DNA of 64,000 bases from Tubulanus polymorphus (lineage: Eukaryota > Nemertea > Palaeonemertea > Tubulaniformes > Tubulanidae). The stretch lies in assembly GCF_964204645.1 (NCBI RefSeq), contig NC_134025.1, positions 19,932,001 to 19,996,000 of the forward strand, read 5' to 3'. This document shows, one piece after another, positions 35,780-47,569 of the stretch. The first letter of the stretch is position 1, and each line of letters starts with the position of its first letter. The translations under genes and the position numbers were made by a program. The notes under the pieces are model-generated. The model was not told where the DNA came from. It ran no database searches and saw only the letters and a list, made by a program, of their open reading frames with translations.

Positions 35780-36630
35780 GTAAACTATCGCAGGCCGGGC
35801 AATTTTCCAGAAAATATGAACAACTGCCCTGAATGTTCTAGGAAATGCTTCTTATTTATCATGCGCACGGCTTTTCGTATTTTTTTTTTTATTTTTTGAA
35901 ATTTGATTTCAACATGATGTACATGGTGTTCCCATGTAATTCTGTCGGGAGCCTGGGAATCTAGCAGTTTTCACCTTCTTTATTTCTTCATTATCAATAA
36001 ATAGTTTTACAGTCCTAGTTATTTTCATACTTCCTGAGAATATCAAACGATTGGCGTTATCAATATTTAAGGATAGTTTATTAGCGCAGAGCTACGTTCT
36101 TAATTTCAATTAATTAATTTCAATTAATTGTTCATTTCAGTCTCGAGATTTTAAGGACATCTACTGCGAATTAAACTAGTGTCATCTGCGAAAACGATCG
36201 AATCTAAATTTTTGAAGCTTCTGTGATATCAACAATAGAAATAAAAGCGGTCCTAGAACCTGAACCATGTATTTGAAATGCCTCTAATGCCATAATGATT
36301 CATTTTGTACAGTAAAGTCGAATAATCTAATGTATAAAGACCCTTTTAAAATCGAGAACAATTAGGGCTGTAATTTTACCACTTTCAAGGTTTTAGTAAT
36401 TTTGTCTAATTATGTTATCAATGCAGTCTGTTGATTTTTTCCCGAAAGCCAAACCGTTCGTCAGATAAAGTCGAGTGTTTATTACAAAAGTTCGATAGTC
36501 GACTTTACATGAGTTCTTCTAGAATGTTTGAAATAGAGGGGAGACTTGGAATAGGACTTATCTCATATAGCTCTTAACTTTGCACGCGAAGCCAGATTTA
36601 AAGATAGGTACAACTCTGGCCGTTTTGTAT
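35780..36630 (-). mobile_element. Decayed LINE reverse transcriptase, unit A
   Basis: Read on the minus strand, this gives broken fragments typical of a non-LTR retrotransposon RT: PIFKSGS, FGFRE, ALIVLDFK, MNHYGIRGISNTWF and RLIFSGSMKITRTVKLF. They lie in several frames with stops between them. Relative to unit B it lacks about 100 bases of RT (after 36260) and about 100 bases of the C-terminal part near 35890. It is inactive. Confidence 0.75.
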
Positions 36631-36891
36631 GGTGGCTGATTCGGGCCATAACGTAAAATTCCTGGTATGCAAATGAGGGCGCCAGACACGGATTTCTAGA
36701 GAAAATTCGACATTTTTCGTTGTTATGGCGGGGGCGCCAAAACGCAAGTTCATTTTGGTGGGGGCGCCAAAACAGAATATTCTTTTTTTGACGGACTTTC
36801 AGATAAAATTGGACGTTTTTTCGTTTTGGCGTTCTGGCAACCTCATTTGCATACCAGGAATTTTACGTTATGGCCCGAATCAATCACCATA
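36628..36891. mobile_element. Full MITE with ~46-bp inverted repeats, unit A
   Basis: The ends are TATGGTGGCTGATTCGGGCC at the left and its inverse with two mismatches at the right (GGCCCGAATCAATCACCATA). The inverted repeats extend to ATTCCTGGTATGCAAATGAGG. TA at both borders fits a mariner-type TA target. The interior has three GGCGCCA words and no coding capacity. Confidence 0.75.
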
Positions 36892-38046
36892 GTTTTGAGT
36901 TTATTAGGAACAAAACCGGATTTGAACGATCTGTTGAAAATGTGGCATAATGGAGTCTCGATTTCTGGTGATGACGTATTTGATGATTTTCATGGTTTAA
37001 CCACCAGTACCAGCTGTGTTAGAGGGGCTCGCACTGAATCTATAATTTCAGCTTCGACTATTGGAAATAGAAAAGGTTTGAGAGGTTTTGATTGGGAAAG
37101 AATTGTCGAAAATCTTCGAATTGTCTTTTAAATAATCTCGTTTATGATTTTCCAAGTGTTTATCATGATATTCTTCTGGTTTAAAAGATTTATTTATAGT
37201 AGTAATGTTTCTCAGCTGTTTTAAGTATACCATGAGGTTTATTTTTGTAATTTAGGTATTTATTCTTATACCTATTGGAATTACTTTTCTGAAGAATATC
37301 TTTATAGAAGAATGTTTTTTTTAATGTAATGGCAGAACTATTTTTCTATCATTACAAGGTTCCAGGTAGTGGGAACGTCTCAAAAAATACAAACCTCGGA
37401 ACAAAGTTTAGATTGCCAATATTGCTAGAATTTAATTCCCAACTGATGACATACGTCGCCTGAAACCGAATAAGTTTCAGAACGCTAGGTTTTTGAATCG
37501 GAGTTTAACCTGTCATATTTGAATTTTAAGTGGAGATGATAATGATTGTAGCTCCCTAAAAACCGTCCTAAAATACTAAGATATTTTGATGGAAAGCTAG
37601 ATACGTATCTAACGTACGATGTGCCCACTACAGCGTTATGCGCGACTTTTGCCAGTTTTACAGTTTATCTTTAATTTCATTACTATGGCTTTTAAGCTAT
37701 TTAACGCTTGGCCAGACTGATATGCGTACGTTCCCTGCTCTGCAATTTCGTTCACCGTTTAACTAATAGCCGTCCGAAAATTGCATTCATATATATTTTA
37801 AACGATTCACCATACGCTGGCGATCTATTCTGTTATAATGTGAAAAATCGTTATTTCAAAAATTTGGCAAGCGAATGGGTAAACGAATGACGTCCTTTCA
37901 AAATCAGCAAATCAATGCACAAACGTTAAACATAATGCCGTAGTATCGAGTATCGAGTACATAAGTCTTTCCAGGTATCATTTGTTAAATTGCATCTATT
38001 AGCTCTGCTAACAAGACTATAGTATATTCCAGTTCGCACCATATCG

Positions 38047-39093
38047 ATGTTTAATCTACCGGTACGTGATTCATCAAATCGCCGTTACACATTTTCCTTA
38101 GCGAAAAAAAACACGAACACAACGATGAATTCATCCCAGTGCCCGATAGACGAGATACAAGTATTCAAACACTACGTGATAGTATATGGCGTCGGTGCAA
38201 TCTGCGTCTTGGGTATATGTTTGAACATCTTCGGGATTTTCGTTTTTCGAAAAATGACGGAGAGTGGACAAGCTATCTATCTCCTCACACTACTATCAAT
38301 AGCCGACACAGTTTATCTGCTAAACATTTTTCTCGATAGTCCGGTTCGACGTCTCATTTACCAAATAATCCACGGTGACAAATTATTTCGTAGGAAAGAC
38401 TACGGTGTATTTCCGATCTGGAACTGGTTCCGCATTGCTGCTTACAAGTCGACTGTTACAATTCGCAATTGGGTTGTCCTTCTGTCAGCAGTTGTTCGAT
38501 GTTTGCACATTTTGTTTCCGCTATGGTCCCGTCGAAACATTGATCGGAAATTTGTGAATTTATGTACGGCGATAATAGCGATCGTGTCGGCGGTAATATA
38601 TATACCTCGTTATTTCGGCGGTCGCGTTGTCCCGTTTAAGTGTCTGGGATCTTCAATGTCGAGTCCAACTTATCCAAAATTTGTGAAAGGAAAAGCAATG
38701 GATTTGAGCTCAACATGGATTTATTTGATAGTAACAGTAAATGCACCTATGATTATTCTTATGCTCGCAAACACGATTTTGCTGTGGTCCGTCAGTCGTT
38801 CGGTGAAAAATAGGAAATCGATGACGTCATCTAATACCGAAATAAATGTTAACACAAGAGCCACTCAACTTGTGATCATAGCTACTCTTATATATATAGT
38901 TTGCGAGTCACCAACAATCATTTCAAGAATATTTAATTATTTCATTAAATACGAATCCACAATTACGATGAGGAAAATGTTTGTCCTCTTAGACAACCTG
39001 ACTCCGATCGACTCAGCTATCAATTTTGTTATCTATATTATTGCCAGTAAAATATTCAGAAAAACCGCGTATAAAATACTGTTTGCCAAATAA
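38047..39093 (+). CDS. Rhodopsin-type GPCR, copy A
   Basis: A single-exon 348-aa seven-helix receptor. Helices lie at about residues 43-66, 76-97, 130-155, 170-188, 222-248, 272-297 and 312-335. TM2 keeps the Asp of LSIADTVYLL (D87). The TM6 CxxP is CESP (286-289). TM7 has NFVIY (326-330) in place of NPxxY. At the end of TM3 the D/ERY motif is VRC (150-152). ECL2 has C199, but I find no Cys at the start of TM3, so the usual disulfide may be absent or use C32. N-glycosylation sites NTT and NSS lie before TM1. Overall it resembles peptide-type (FMRFamide-receptor-like) invertebrate receptors; the ligand is unknown. Translation could start at Met27 (38125, AACGATGA) instead of Met1. It is convergent with the SLC6 copy. 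Confidence 0.85.
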   Translation: MFNLPVRDSSNRRYTFSLAKKNTNTTMNSSQCPIDEIQVFKHYVIVYGVGAICVLGICLNIFGIFVFRKMTESGQAIYLLTLLSIADTVYLLNIFLDSPVRRLIYQIIHGDKLFRRKDYGVFPIWNWFRIAAYKSTVTIRNWVVLLSAVVRCLHILFPLWSRRNIDRKFVNLCTAIIAIVSAVIYIPRYFGGRVVPFKCLGSSMSSPTYPKFVKGKAMDLSSTWIYLIVTVNAPMIILMLANTILLWSVSRSVKNRKSMTSSNTEINVNTRATQLVIIATLIYIVCESPTIISRIFNYFIKYESTITMRKMFVLLDNLTPIDSAINFVIYIIASKIFRKTAYKILFAK

Positions 39094-39531
39094 CAAATAC
39101 ATTCTTTTATTTGCAAATACTGTTTCATTCGACCGCCGATCACATAACTATACTTCGATTTCCGATTTAAAAATCAGGTGGTTCAAAATCCGGCAGGTGT
39201 GATGGGTCTGTAAAGGGCTCGAAATCAAAACAAGTCTTATCTATTCTACGAAATGACTAAATGAGAGGGACAATCCCACAGATGTAAAAACGCCACCAGC
39301 CACAACGAATTATTATATTGAACATAACGATATTATACTTTTTGGTTATGACGCAATGACCGAGAAATTATCCATAAAACTAAATCAAAGGATAATTATG
39401 TTGCCGTGTAGTTTTTTCTTCTTTATCATGTTTTGGTCCCCAACTGGGATGCGGTTTACAAGTGCTTCGAAGTCTCTACAAAATATGAAATTGAAATACT
39501 TTGGTTGATAGAATACTATTATGACGGAATA

Positions 39532-42196
39532 CTACTTAGTCGTTTCATAATTCCTATGTAACCTTTTAAGTTTGATGCTCGTTTTAACAGGAAATGTCGG
39601 TGTATCAATACGCCGATCATTATTCCTATGAAACAACAGTTTGAAGCATCTGATTTTCCGTAAAGCATGTGGACAGTAACATGCAGTTTCACAAATATCT
39701 TTACAGCGCTGGTTAACAATATTTTCTAAATGAAACAGGCGCTATACCAATTCACAGATTATTATTGTATTATCTTTATTAATCTATTCAAGGCTTCTGG
39801 CAAATTTTTGAAATTACCTTTACAAAATTGCCTTTACTGACTACGAGATAACCAAAGAAATTACACAGACTAGGAAGGCAAGACACGACTGTAAACGACC
39901 ATCCAAATCCTATTGCCCATGCTGGATATGTATAGTATCCATACGTTGGCGTTAGTGCTGTTGCGTAGCCGTAAAATAAAAACATCTAAAGAAAATATAT
40001 ATCAAGAGATAAAAGACTTGCTTTCTTTTCAAGTGACTGTTGTTCAATCGAAGAAAAAAACCAAAAACTGTTCCCGTTTCGAAAATGGCTCGAATAGCAT
40101 TTAATCGAAACGTAAAAATCCTGAATTATAGGTTTTGATTTGAGCGAAATTGATGGCTTTCGACTGCAAATGAATCATTTTGTTGTTCGGCGCACATTGA
40201 GATGAATCAGTCAAGGGAAATCTTCATGAGACGTTATGGGTGAATCATTCGGTTGAAATTTTGCTAGCGTATATGGTGTGTGCGTATATATGGCTATGGA
40301 TAGAATACATGGATTCTCTTACCAGTAAAAGAGTAGGTATCGCAAAGCACCAACATATTTTCCATAAAATATTGGGCTTCTTTCCTAACATCATTTCAAT
40401 ATCCCTAGAAAATCTGTTCACGCCTTCGAAATGTAGAAGAATACGTATTATTTATCAATTGAAGTCGATTTGATATGCATAAATGAACATACAGATGTAA
40501 TGAACATCATGATCGTATCGTTCGAAATGTAGAAGAATACGTATTATTTATCAATTGAAGTCGATTTGATATGCATAAATGAACATACAGATGTAATGAA
40601 CATCATGATCGTATCGTCTGTAGTTTTCTCATGATAGCGTAAATAAATCAAATGATGCACTGAAGCATCGCTATCACGAGGACAGTATACGCGCAGCCGT
40701 ACCAATCGACGATCTGGAACCAATATATACCAGCCTAAAAGAAAAAGAACCATACCTCTGATGCAATAGACCAAAATTGAAAAAGAAATTGTAAATTCTA
40801 GTGAAACATATAGGGAAACTCGTTGAATTGTAGTTTGTAAATCCATTCAATTGATGAATTGAATTAAAAAAGAATGTGGTGTCGTACCCTCGAAACAAAT
40901 ATCAGTCCCGTTATACAGCATATTATAACGGTAACTATCAGAACAATTAACCTTCTACTTCTGAGAGTCTCCGGGAACTTGTCAACAATCCCGCTAACAA
41001 CTGTTTCAACGCAGATAAACTGGGAAAAGAAGAACTTTTTACTAATATCGATACTTTGAATCGTCAAAAGCATTTTAAAGCATTATCAATGGCAACATGT
41101 CAATATTTCCTTACTTGAGAGTCGAGACCAACTGTTAACAACATGATGAAGAATAGCACAGACCATATCGCAGCTCCTGGAATCTTTGATAGAGCTTCCG
41201 GGTAGGCCACGAATGCAAGTCCAGGCCCTTGATTTGTGAATCATTGAAATGAAATAATGAAATGATATCAATGAAATAATATTTATGGATGCATTTAAAA
41301 TGAAATGAAATAGGGTTTTTTGTTTTGTATCTATTATTATATATGTAACGGCAGTAAACGCTTCATCATACCTGAAGTTACAGCTTCGCTCACCGGTACA
41401 TTTCCTTCATGAGCGATTTGACCAATGATAGAAAAGATAAATCCGGCAAAAAAGCTAGAACAGCAGCAGACAACGGGATAAACAATGGCGTCCCTGGGAA
41501 AACGTCACAAAGAAATTATCTACCATCAATTAGAGAATTAAATGGATTTTGGTCTAAATCAAAATGAAAGTTTTAGTGTATTGTATAGAATTTACTTCAT
41601 ATGACCCGCATACCTGTACAAATTGTGAGGAAAACTTGTTGTAACTCGCCATGGTTATCAATCCTCCCCAACCTGGACCTAAAGGATAGAAAATCTGGAA
41701 ACAGGCTTCACACCATATCAAAAAAAGAATGGCGTATGTTAGGATTGGAACATACTAATCGTTTATGGTATGGGCAAGAGTAATCGCTTTTTTTGAAATG
41801 CGTCCTACAGGCCTCATTTACCATATTATTTCATTATTTACCTTAAAAGACAATAGTTTCTGCCAGTCTGGCGAAATGTAAAACAGAATGCCGTCCCGTG
41901 CACCGGGCAGAGTCAATCCTCTAATGAGAATTACTACTAAGAATACGTACGGAACAGTAGCAGTCACATACACAATCTGAAATAATTTTTAGGATGCAGT
42001 TTTTCAGATAAAACATAAATCATGATGCCTGATCCCCTATGCCAAAATGAAACTAATATATACCTTTCCAGAAGATTTAAACCCTTTAATGACACAAAGG
42101 AAGATAATCGTCCAAGCTGCCAAAAGGCAAAGCACCAGTTGCCATCGCAATCCTCCTATATCACTGATGCCAGTAGTCATATTTAAAACGTGAAAC
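39532..42196 (-). pseudogene. SLC6 transporter 3' half, copy A (broken)
   Basis: Counterparts of exons 4-13 of the intact gene in unit B: 42196-42064, 41976-41842, ~41705-41616, 41493-41372, 41227-41115, 41019-40888, 40734-40643, 40423-40323, 39985-39818 and 39708-39532. It has no exons 1-3 and no promoter, because the duplication began inside intron 3. It carries clear lesions. The exon 6 acceptor AG (CTTTTTTAG in B) is TTTTTTTG here. Exon 6 has an extra G (GTGAGGAAAA against GTGAGAAAA). The exon 10 donor GGTAAT is GCTATC. Exon 7 lacks one codon. It cannot make a transporter as it stands. Confidence 0.9.
40425..40616. repeat. 96-bp tandem duplication, unit A only
   Basis: Two adjacent copies, 40425-40520 and 40521-40616, of a unit beginning TTCGAAATGTAGAAGAATACG. 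It spans the intron between SLC6 exons 10 and 11, including the exon 11 acceptor region. Unit B has one copy. Identity is essentially complete, so it is recent. Confidence 0.9.
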
Positions 42197-43206
42197 CTGA
42201 AAATAGTTGTTTGGGCTCCTATAACGCCTCTTTTATTATAAGTTGAATTACGGATTTGATGGACTTGAACTAATTGGGGAGATGGAAAAACTGAAGAAAA
42301 AAAGTTCTAACATTAAATTCATAACTAATTAAATGATCGTAAAGGGGAATTTTCCAAGAAAATAGATACGAAATTCCTTTATTTAGGGGGTCGTTTGGAT
42401 AATGATACCCGAATATTGTCTATTTATTGCATACACACATAACTAACGCCGCAATTTTTGCAGATCACGCTATTGAACGAACCCAACAAATATATCTTTT
42501 AGAACACCATTGTCCACTACGATTTTTTGGGTGTGTCATGTCAAGATGATGTGGCAATGGACAAAATAACAAATGTGTTCTTTTTCTATTTCCATATCTA
42601 TGTTTAAAAATGTGGGGGTACCGGAAAGAAAATAAAAATAATTCGAAAATAGAAATCGAGAAAGTTCGTCGGCAGATCCGTAATCCAACTTATAACAAAA
42701 ATGCCCCTTGGACATTAGTGAGAAGTAATGCATGTACTCCCTTACTTAATAAGATACATTTCAAGAATCAGCCATTCCATTCACAATTGGTATTTTGCAA
42801 ACACACGTTATTGGAAACCTTCAATGTTGTTATATTTCAATTTCAATTGAAATCGATGCAACTTTTCTACAAAGCGAATCAATTATCAACGAAAAATATA
42901 TCAAACGCCGAGTTAAATATCAATCCAAGATTTTTGGCGGGTCGTGTGAAAATATATGAAAACCCAGTTCGAAGCGTATTCGTTCTTTTATTTTTTGACA
43001 CGGAGTACGCATCGCACCATCTAGCGGGATAGCTGGTAGTTCCCGTTGGAGAGGGCACCATGGATATGACTGAGATTCTTATTGGTTTGTCATACAGTGA
43101 AATAACGCAAAACACATCTTGAGTGTTTAATTTCAGCTTTTGAGAAGAGAAAGAAATTGATGAGTCTGATAGGAAATATGGTGTTGCATCGAAAATGAAT
43201 TATATG

Positions 43207-43745
43207 AGCTAAAACGAGCGCAGAAACGAACTTCGTTTCTGCGCCCGTTTTGGCGCGTTTTAGCGCGGTGATTTCTCGTTTTTGCGCTGCGCAAAAACGA
43301 ACTTCGTTTCTGCGTCCGTTTCATCTTAAAACGTAGCCTATTTTAGAGCCCACGTTAACGTCAATTTATTACAAATATTTCATTTGAATTTGTTTACTTA
43401 AGTGAAGGAAGTGCTAATGGCTTTCGTAAAACATCAGAAAATCACCGATAAAGGAAGTTTTATTGCGTATAAACGTAACTCTGAAAATTAAATTAATTAG
43501 AAAATAATTGGTATAATAATTCAACGTTTTAAGGCCGTAATTAGTATCACGAGATGAACCCTGGCGCCACCATCCGACCAAAATTTCCGCGCATGAACGA
43601 AGAAACGAATTTCGTTTTTGCGCGGCGCAAAAACGGACGCAGAAACGGAGTTCGTTTTTGCGCGGCGCAAAAACGAGAAATCACCGCGCTAAAACGCGCC
43701 AAAACGGGCGCTAAAACGAACTTCGTTTCTGCGCTCGTTTTGGCG
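43207..43745. mobile_element. Foldback-like element with ~115-bp arms, unit B only
   Basis: The left arm (43207-43324) and right arm (about 43633-43745) are near-perfect inverse copies rich in GCGCAGAAACGAACTTCG and TTTTGGCGCG words, which are themselves small palindromes. The DNA between the arms is AT-rich. The matching place in unit A has unrelated DNA, so this arrived or rearranged after the duplication. Just downstream, TTGGCCCTAATCAGCCACCATA (about 43826-43847) resembles the terminus of the MITE at 36628. The mobile unit may therefore extend to about 43847. Confidence 0.7.
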
Positions 43746-44249
43746 CGTTTCTGGGCGGAAAATTTCCTTTTTGCGCGAAGCAATATATTTTTTGCATGGT
43801 ATATTGCACGGAATTTTTTTTTTACTTGGCCCTAATCAGCCACCATACAAACAGCTCCTGTCAATGCAATTTTTTTGTGGTCAATAAAATTTCTAATCTA
43901 ATCTAATATGAAAGTGATATTTTCACCTACTTTTTTTATCGAAGGCTAACGTCACAATTTCATCGATAGAACGCCAATCAATTGCATACACTTTTACAAA
44001 ATCTATTTAGTTCAATGAATGATACTTATAGAAATATCTATACGAAAACGTGTTTGTTCAATTTACGAATGAATTACTTATATTTATGCAATATACATGC
44101 GTATTCTTTATATGCGTATATTTTCAACAAAGTAAATGCTTCTTGGTTCAGTTTCATGAAAACGGTTTAGTTTGAATTGTTGTCCTCATTAAAAAAATTG
44201 AGTAACCGATACAGCAGCTAAGCCAAAAAACTGAGTTTGACATTAAACT

Positions 44250-45285
44250 ATCGCAGGCCGGGCAATCTTCCAGAAAATATGAAAAACTGCCCTGAATGAT
44301 CTAGGAAATGCTTCTTATTTATCATGCGCACGGCTTTTCTCTGTAGGAGATACAGATTATTCAGTCTTGTGGAGTAGTTGTTAGCCCAGACAATGTAACA
44401 GTATTGTATGTGAGGCGATGCTAATGATTGATATATTGTTTTTAGGGTGAGGGTAAGTATAGTTTATGTTTTGATTTGCTAAGTATTAATCGAAATTTGA
44501 TTTCAACATGATGTACATGGTGTTCGAATATAATTCTGTCGGGAGCCTGGGAATCTAGCAGTTTTCAGCTTCTTTATTTCTTCATAATCAATAGATAGTT
44601 TTACAGTCCTAGTTATTTTCATACTTCCTGAGAATATCAACGATTGGTGTTATCAATATTTAAGTATAGTTTATTAGCGCAGAGCCACGTACTTATTAAT
44701 TTCAATTCAGTCTCGAGATTTTAAGGACATCTAGTGCGAATTAGAATAGTGACATCTGCGAAAACGATCGAATCTAAATTTCTTGAAGCGTCTGTGACAA
44801 TAAAAATAGAAATAAATTCATTCCTAGAACCTGAACCTTGTGGTATTCCTTTAGTAATGGTTTTAAAATGCTAGCCTTTAGTTTTATGCTAGTCAATTGG
44901 TATCGATCTGTTAGATAACTCTTAAACCATGTATTTGAAATGCCTCTTATGCCATAATGATTCATTTTGTACAGTAAAATCGAATGATCTAATGTATAAA
45001 AACCCTTTTAAAATCTAGTACAATTAGGGCTTTAATTTCACCACTTTCAAGGTTTTTAGTAATTTTGTCTAATAATGTTATCAGTGCAGTCTGTTGATTT
45101 TTTTCCAAACCGTTTGTCAGATAGAGTCGAGTGTTTATTACAAAAGTTCGATAGTCGACTATACATGTGTTTTTCTAGAATGTTTGAAATAGAGGAGAGA
45201 ATGAGGATAGGACTTATCTCTTATAGCTCTTAACTTTGCACGTGAAACCAGATTTAAAGATAGGTACAGCTCTGGCCGTTTTGTA
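44250..45285 (-). mobile_element. Decayed LINE reverse transcriptase, unit B
   Basis: The longer sister of the LINE in unit A. The minus strand at 44965-44774 reads MNHYGIRGISNTWFKSYLTD, a common RT-domain word. The DNA downstream reads like the C-terminal part (LLQRKAVRMINKKH near 44350-44310). Frames are broken throughout, so it cannot encode an active RT. Confidence 0.75.
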
Positions 45286-45373
45286 TGGTGGCTGATTCGG
45301 GCCATAACGTAAAATTCCTGGTATGCAAATGAGGGCGCCAGACACGGATTTCTAGAGAAAATCAATCACCATA
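45283..45373. mobile_element. Internally deleted MITE, unit B
   Basis: The allele of the unit A MITE. It keeps the left inverted repeat and the words GGCGCCAGACACGGATTTCT, then jumps to the last bases of the right end (ATCAATCACCATAG). About 170 bases are missing. It dates the MITE insertion before the segmental duplication and the deletion after it. Confidence 0.75.
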
Positions 45374-46522
45374 GTTTTGAGTTTATTAGGAACAAAACCG
45401 GATTGGAACGACCTGTTGAAAATGTGGCATAATGGAGTCACGATTTCTGGTAATGACGTATTTGATGATTTTCATGGTTAGACCATCATAGTACCAGCTG
45501 TGTTGGAGGGGCTCGCAATGAATCTATAATTTCAGCTTCGACTATTGGAAATAGAAAAGGTTTGAGAGGTTTTGATTGGGAAAGAATTGTCGAAAATCTT
45601 CGAATTGTCTTTTAATTAATCTCGTTTATGATTTTCCAAGTGTTTATTATGTTATTCTTCTGGTTTAAAAGATTTTTTATAGTAGTAATGTTTCTCAGCT
45701 GTTTTAAGCATACTATGAGGTTTGTTTTTGTAATTTAGGTATTTATTCTTATCCCTATTGGAATTCCTTTTTTAAGTATATCTTTATAGAAGTATGTTTT
45801 TTTAAATGTAATGGCAGAACTATTTTTCTATCATACAAGGTTCCAGGTAGTGGGACCGTCTCAAAAAAATTCAAACCTCGGAACAAAGTTTAGATTGCCA
45901 ATATTGCTTGAATTTAATTCCCAACTGATGACTTACGTTGCCTGAAACCGAATACGTCTCCGAACGCTACGTTGTTTGAATCGGACTTTAACCTGTCATA
46001 TTTGAATTTTAAGTGTAGATGATAATGATTGTAGCTCCCTAAAAAACATTCTAAAAGACTAAAATATTTTGATGGAAGACTAGATACGTATCTAATGCAC
46101 GATGTGCCTACTACAGCGTTATGCGCGACTTTTGCCAGTTTTACAGTTTGTCTTTAATTTCATTACTATGGCTTTTAAGCTATTTAACGCTTGGCTAGAC
46201 TGATATGCGTACGTTTCCTGCTCTGCAATTTCGTTCACCGTTTAACTAATAGCCGTCCGAAAATTGCATTCATATATATTTTAAACGATTCACCATACGC
46301 TGGCGATCTATTCTGTTATAATGTGAAAAATCGTTATTTCAAAAATTTGGCAAACGAATGGGTAAACGAATGACGTCCTTTCAAAATCAGCAAATCAATG
46401 CTCAAACGTTAAACATAATGCCCGAGTATCGAGTACATACGTCTTTCCAGGTATTATTTGTTAAATTGCATCTATTAGCTCTGCTAACAAGACTATAGTA
46501 TATTCCAGTTCGCACCATATCG

Positions 46523-47569
46523 ATGTTTAATCTACCGGTACGTGATTCATCAAATCGCCGTTATACATTTTCCTTAGCGAAAAAAACCACGAACACAACG
46601 ATGAATTCATCCCAGTGCCCGATAGACGAAATACAAGTATTCAAACACTACGTGATAGTATATGGCGTCGGTGCAATCTGCGTCTTGGGTATATGTTTGA
46701 ACATATTCGGGATTTTCGTTTTTCGAAAAATGACGGAGAGTGGACAGGCTATCTATCTCCTCACACTACTATCAATAGCCGACACAGTTTATCTTCTAAA
46801 CATTTTCCTCGATAGTCCGGTTCGACGTCTCATTTACCAAATAATCCACGGGGACAAATTATTTCGTAGGAAAGACTACGGTGTATTTCCGATCTGGAAC
46901 TGGTTCCGCATTGCTGCTTACAAGTCGACTGTTACAATTCGCAATTGGGTTGTCCTTCTGTCGGCAGTTGTTCGATGTTTACACGTTTTGTTTCCGCTAT
47001 GGTCACGTCGAAACATTGATCGGAAATTTGTGAATTTATGTACGGCGATAATAGCGATCGTGTCGGCGGTAATATATATACCTCGTTATTTCGGCGGTCG
47101 CGTTGTTCCGTTTAAGTGTCTGGGATCTTCAATGTCGAGTCCAACTTATCCAAAATTTGTGAAAGGAAAAGCAATGGATTTGAGCTCAACCTGGATTTAT
47201 TTGATAGTAACAGTAAATGCACCTATGACTATTCTCATGCTCGCAAACACGATTTTGCTGTGGTCCGTCAGTCGTTCGGTGAAAAATAGGAAATCCATGA
47301 CGTCATCTAATACCGAAATAAATGTTAACACAAGAGCCACTCAACTTGTGATCATAGCTACTCTTATTTATATAGTTTGCGAGTCGCCAACAATCATTTC
47401 AAGAATATTTAATCATTTCGTTAAATACGAATCCACTATTACGATGAGGAAAATGTTTGTCCTCTTAGACAACCTGACTCCGATCGACTCAGCTATCAAT
47501 TTTGTTATCTATATTATTGCCAGTAAAATATTCAGAAAAACCGCGTATAAAATACTGTTTGCCAAATAA
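46523..47569 (+). CDS. Rhodopsin-type GPCR, copy B
   Basis: The twin of the receptor at 38047, also 348 aa and intact. I count five amino-acid differences: N22T, I155V, I236T, Y298H and I300V (A to B). All are conservative or in loops or helix faces. VRC at the DRY position, the missing TM3 Cys, CESP and NFVIY are kept. Two intact copies beside a decayed sister gene suggest both receptors are still under constraint, although the duplication may simply be young. Expression could differ, since the upstream DNA contains different mobile elements. Confidence 0.85.
   Translation: MFNLPVRDSSNRRYTFSLAKKTTNTTMNSSQCPIDEIQVFKHYVIVYGVGAICVLGICLNIFGIFVFRKMTESGQAIYLLTLLSIADTVYLLNIFLDSPVRRLIYQIIHGDKLFRRKDYGVFPIWNWFRIAAYKSTVTIRNWVVLLSAVVRCLHVLFPLWSRRNIDRKFVNLCTAIIAIVSAVIYIPRYFGGRVVPFKCLGSSMSSPTYPKFVKGKAMDLSSTWIYLIVTVNAPMTILMLANTILLWSVSRSVKNRKSMTSSNTEINVNTRATQLVIIATLIYIVCESPTIISRIFNHFVKYESTITMRKMFVLLDNLTPIDSAINFVIYIIASKIFRKTAYKILFAK

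Larger units (their letters stand above)
34260..42770. repeat. Tandem segmental duplication, unit A
   Basis: Unit A of an ~8.5-kb head-to-tail duplication. It starts at GCCATTCCATTCACAATTGG (34260) and ends in TTCAAGAATCA (42770), where unit B starts with the same GCCATTCCATTC word. It contains a decayed LINE, a full MITE, a GPCR gene and the 3' exons of an SLC6 gene. Large stretches are nearly identical to unit B. Differences include about 100 bp of LINE missing here, a full-length MITE, and a 96-bp tandem duplication at 40425. Confidence 0.93.

Noticed and set aside
37708-37890. 60-aa ORF duplicated at 46191-46373
   Set aside because: The listed first codon is TTG rather than ATG. The conservation is fully explained by the segmental duplication.
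42610-43032. 140-aa ORF across the A/B junction
   Set aside because: It is created by joining the end of unit A to the start of unit B. The halves are non-coding repeats elsewhere (34255-34521 and 50908-51249).
43547-43835. Arg/Lys-rich repetitive ORFs
   Set aside because: They follow from the GCGCAAAAACGA-type modules of the foldback element and are open on both strands.
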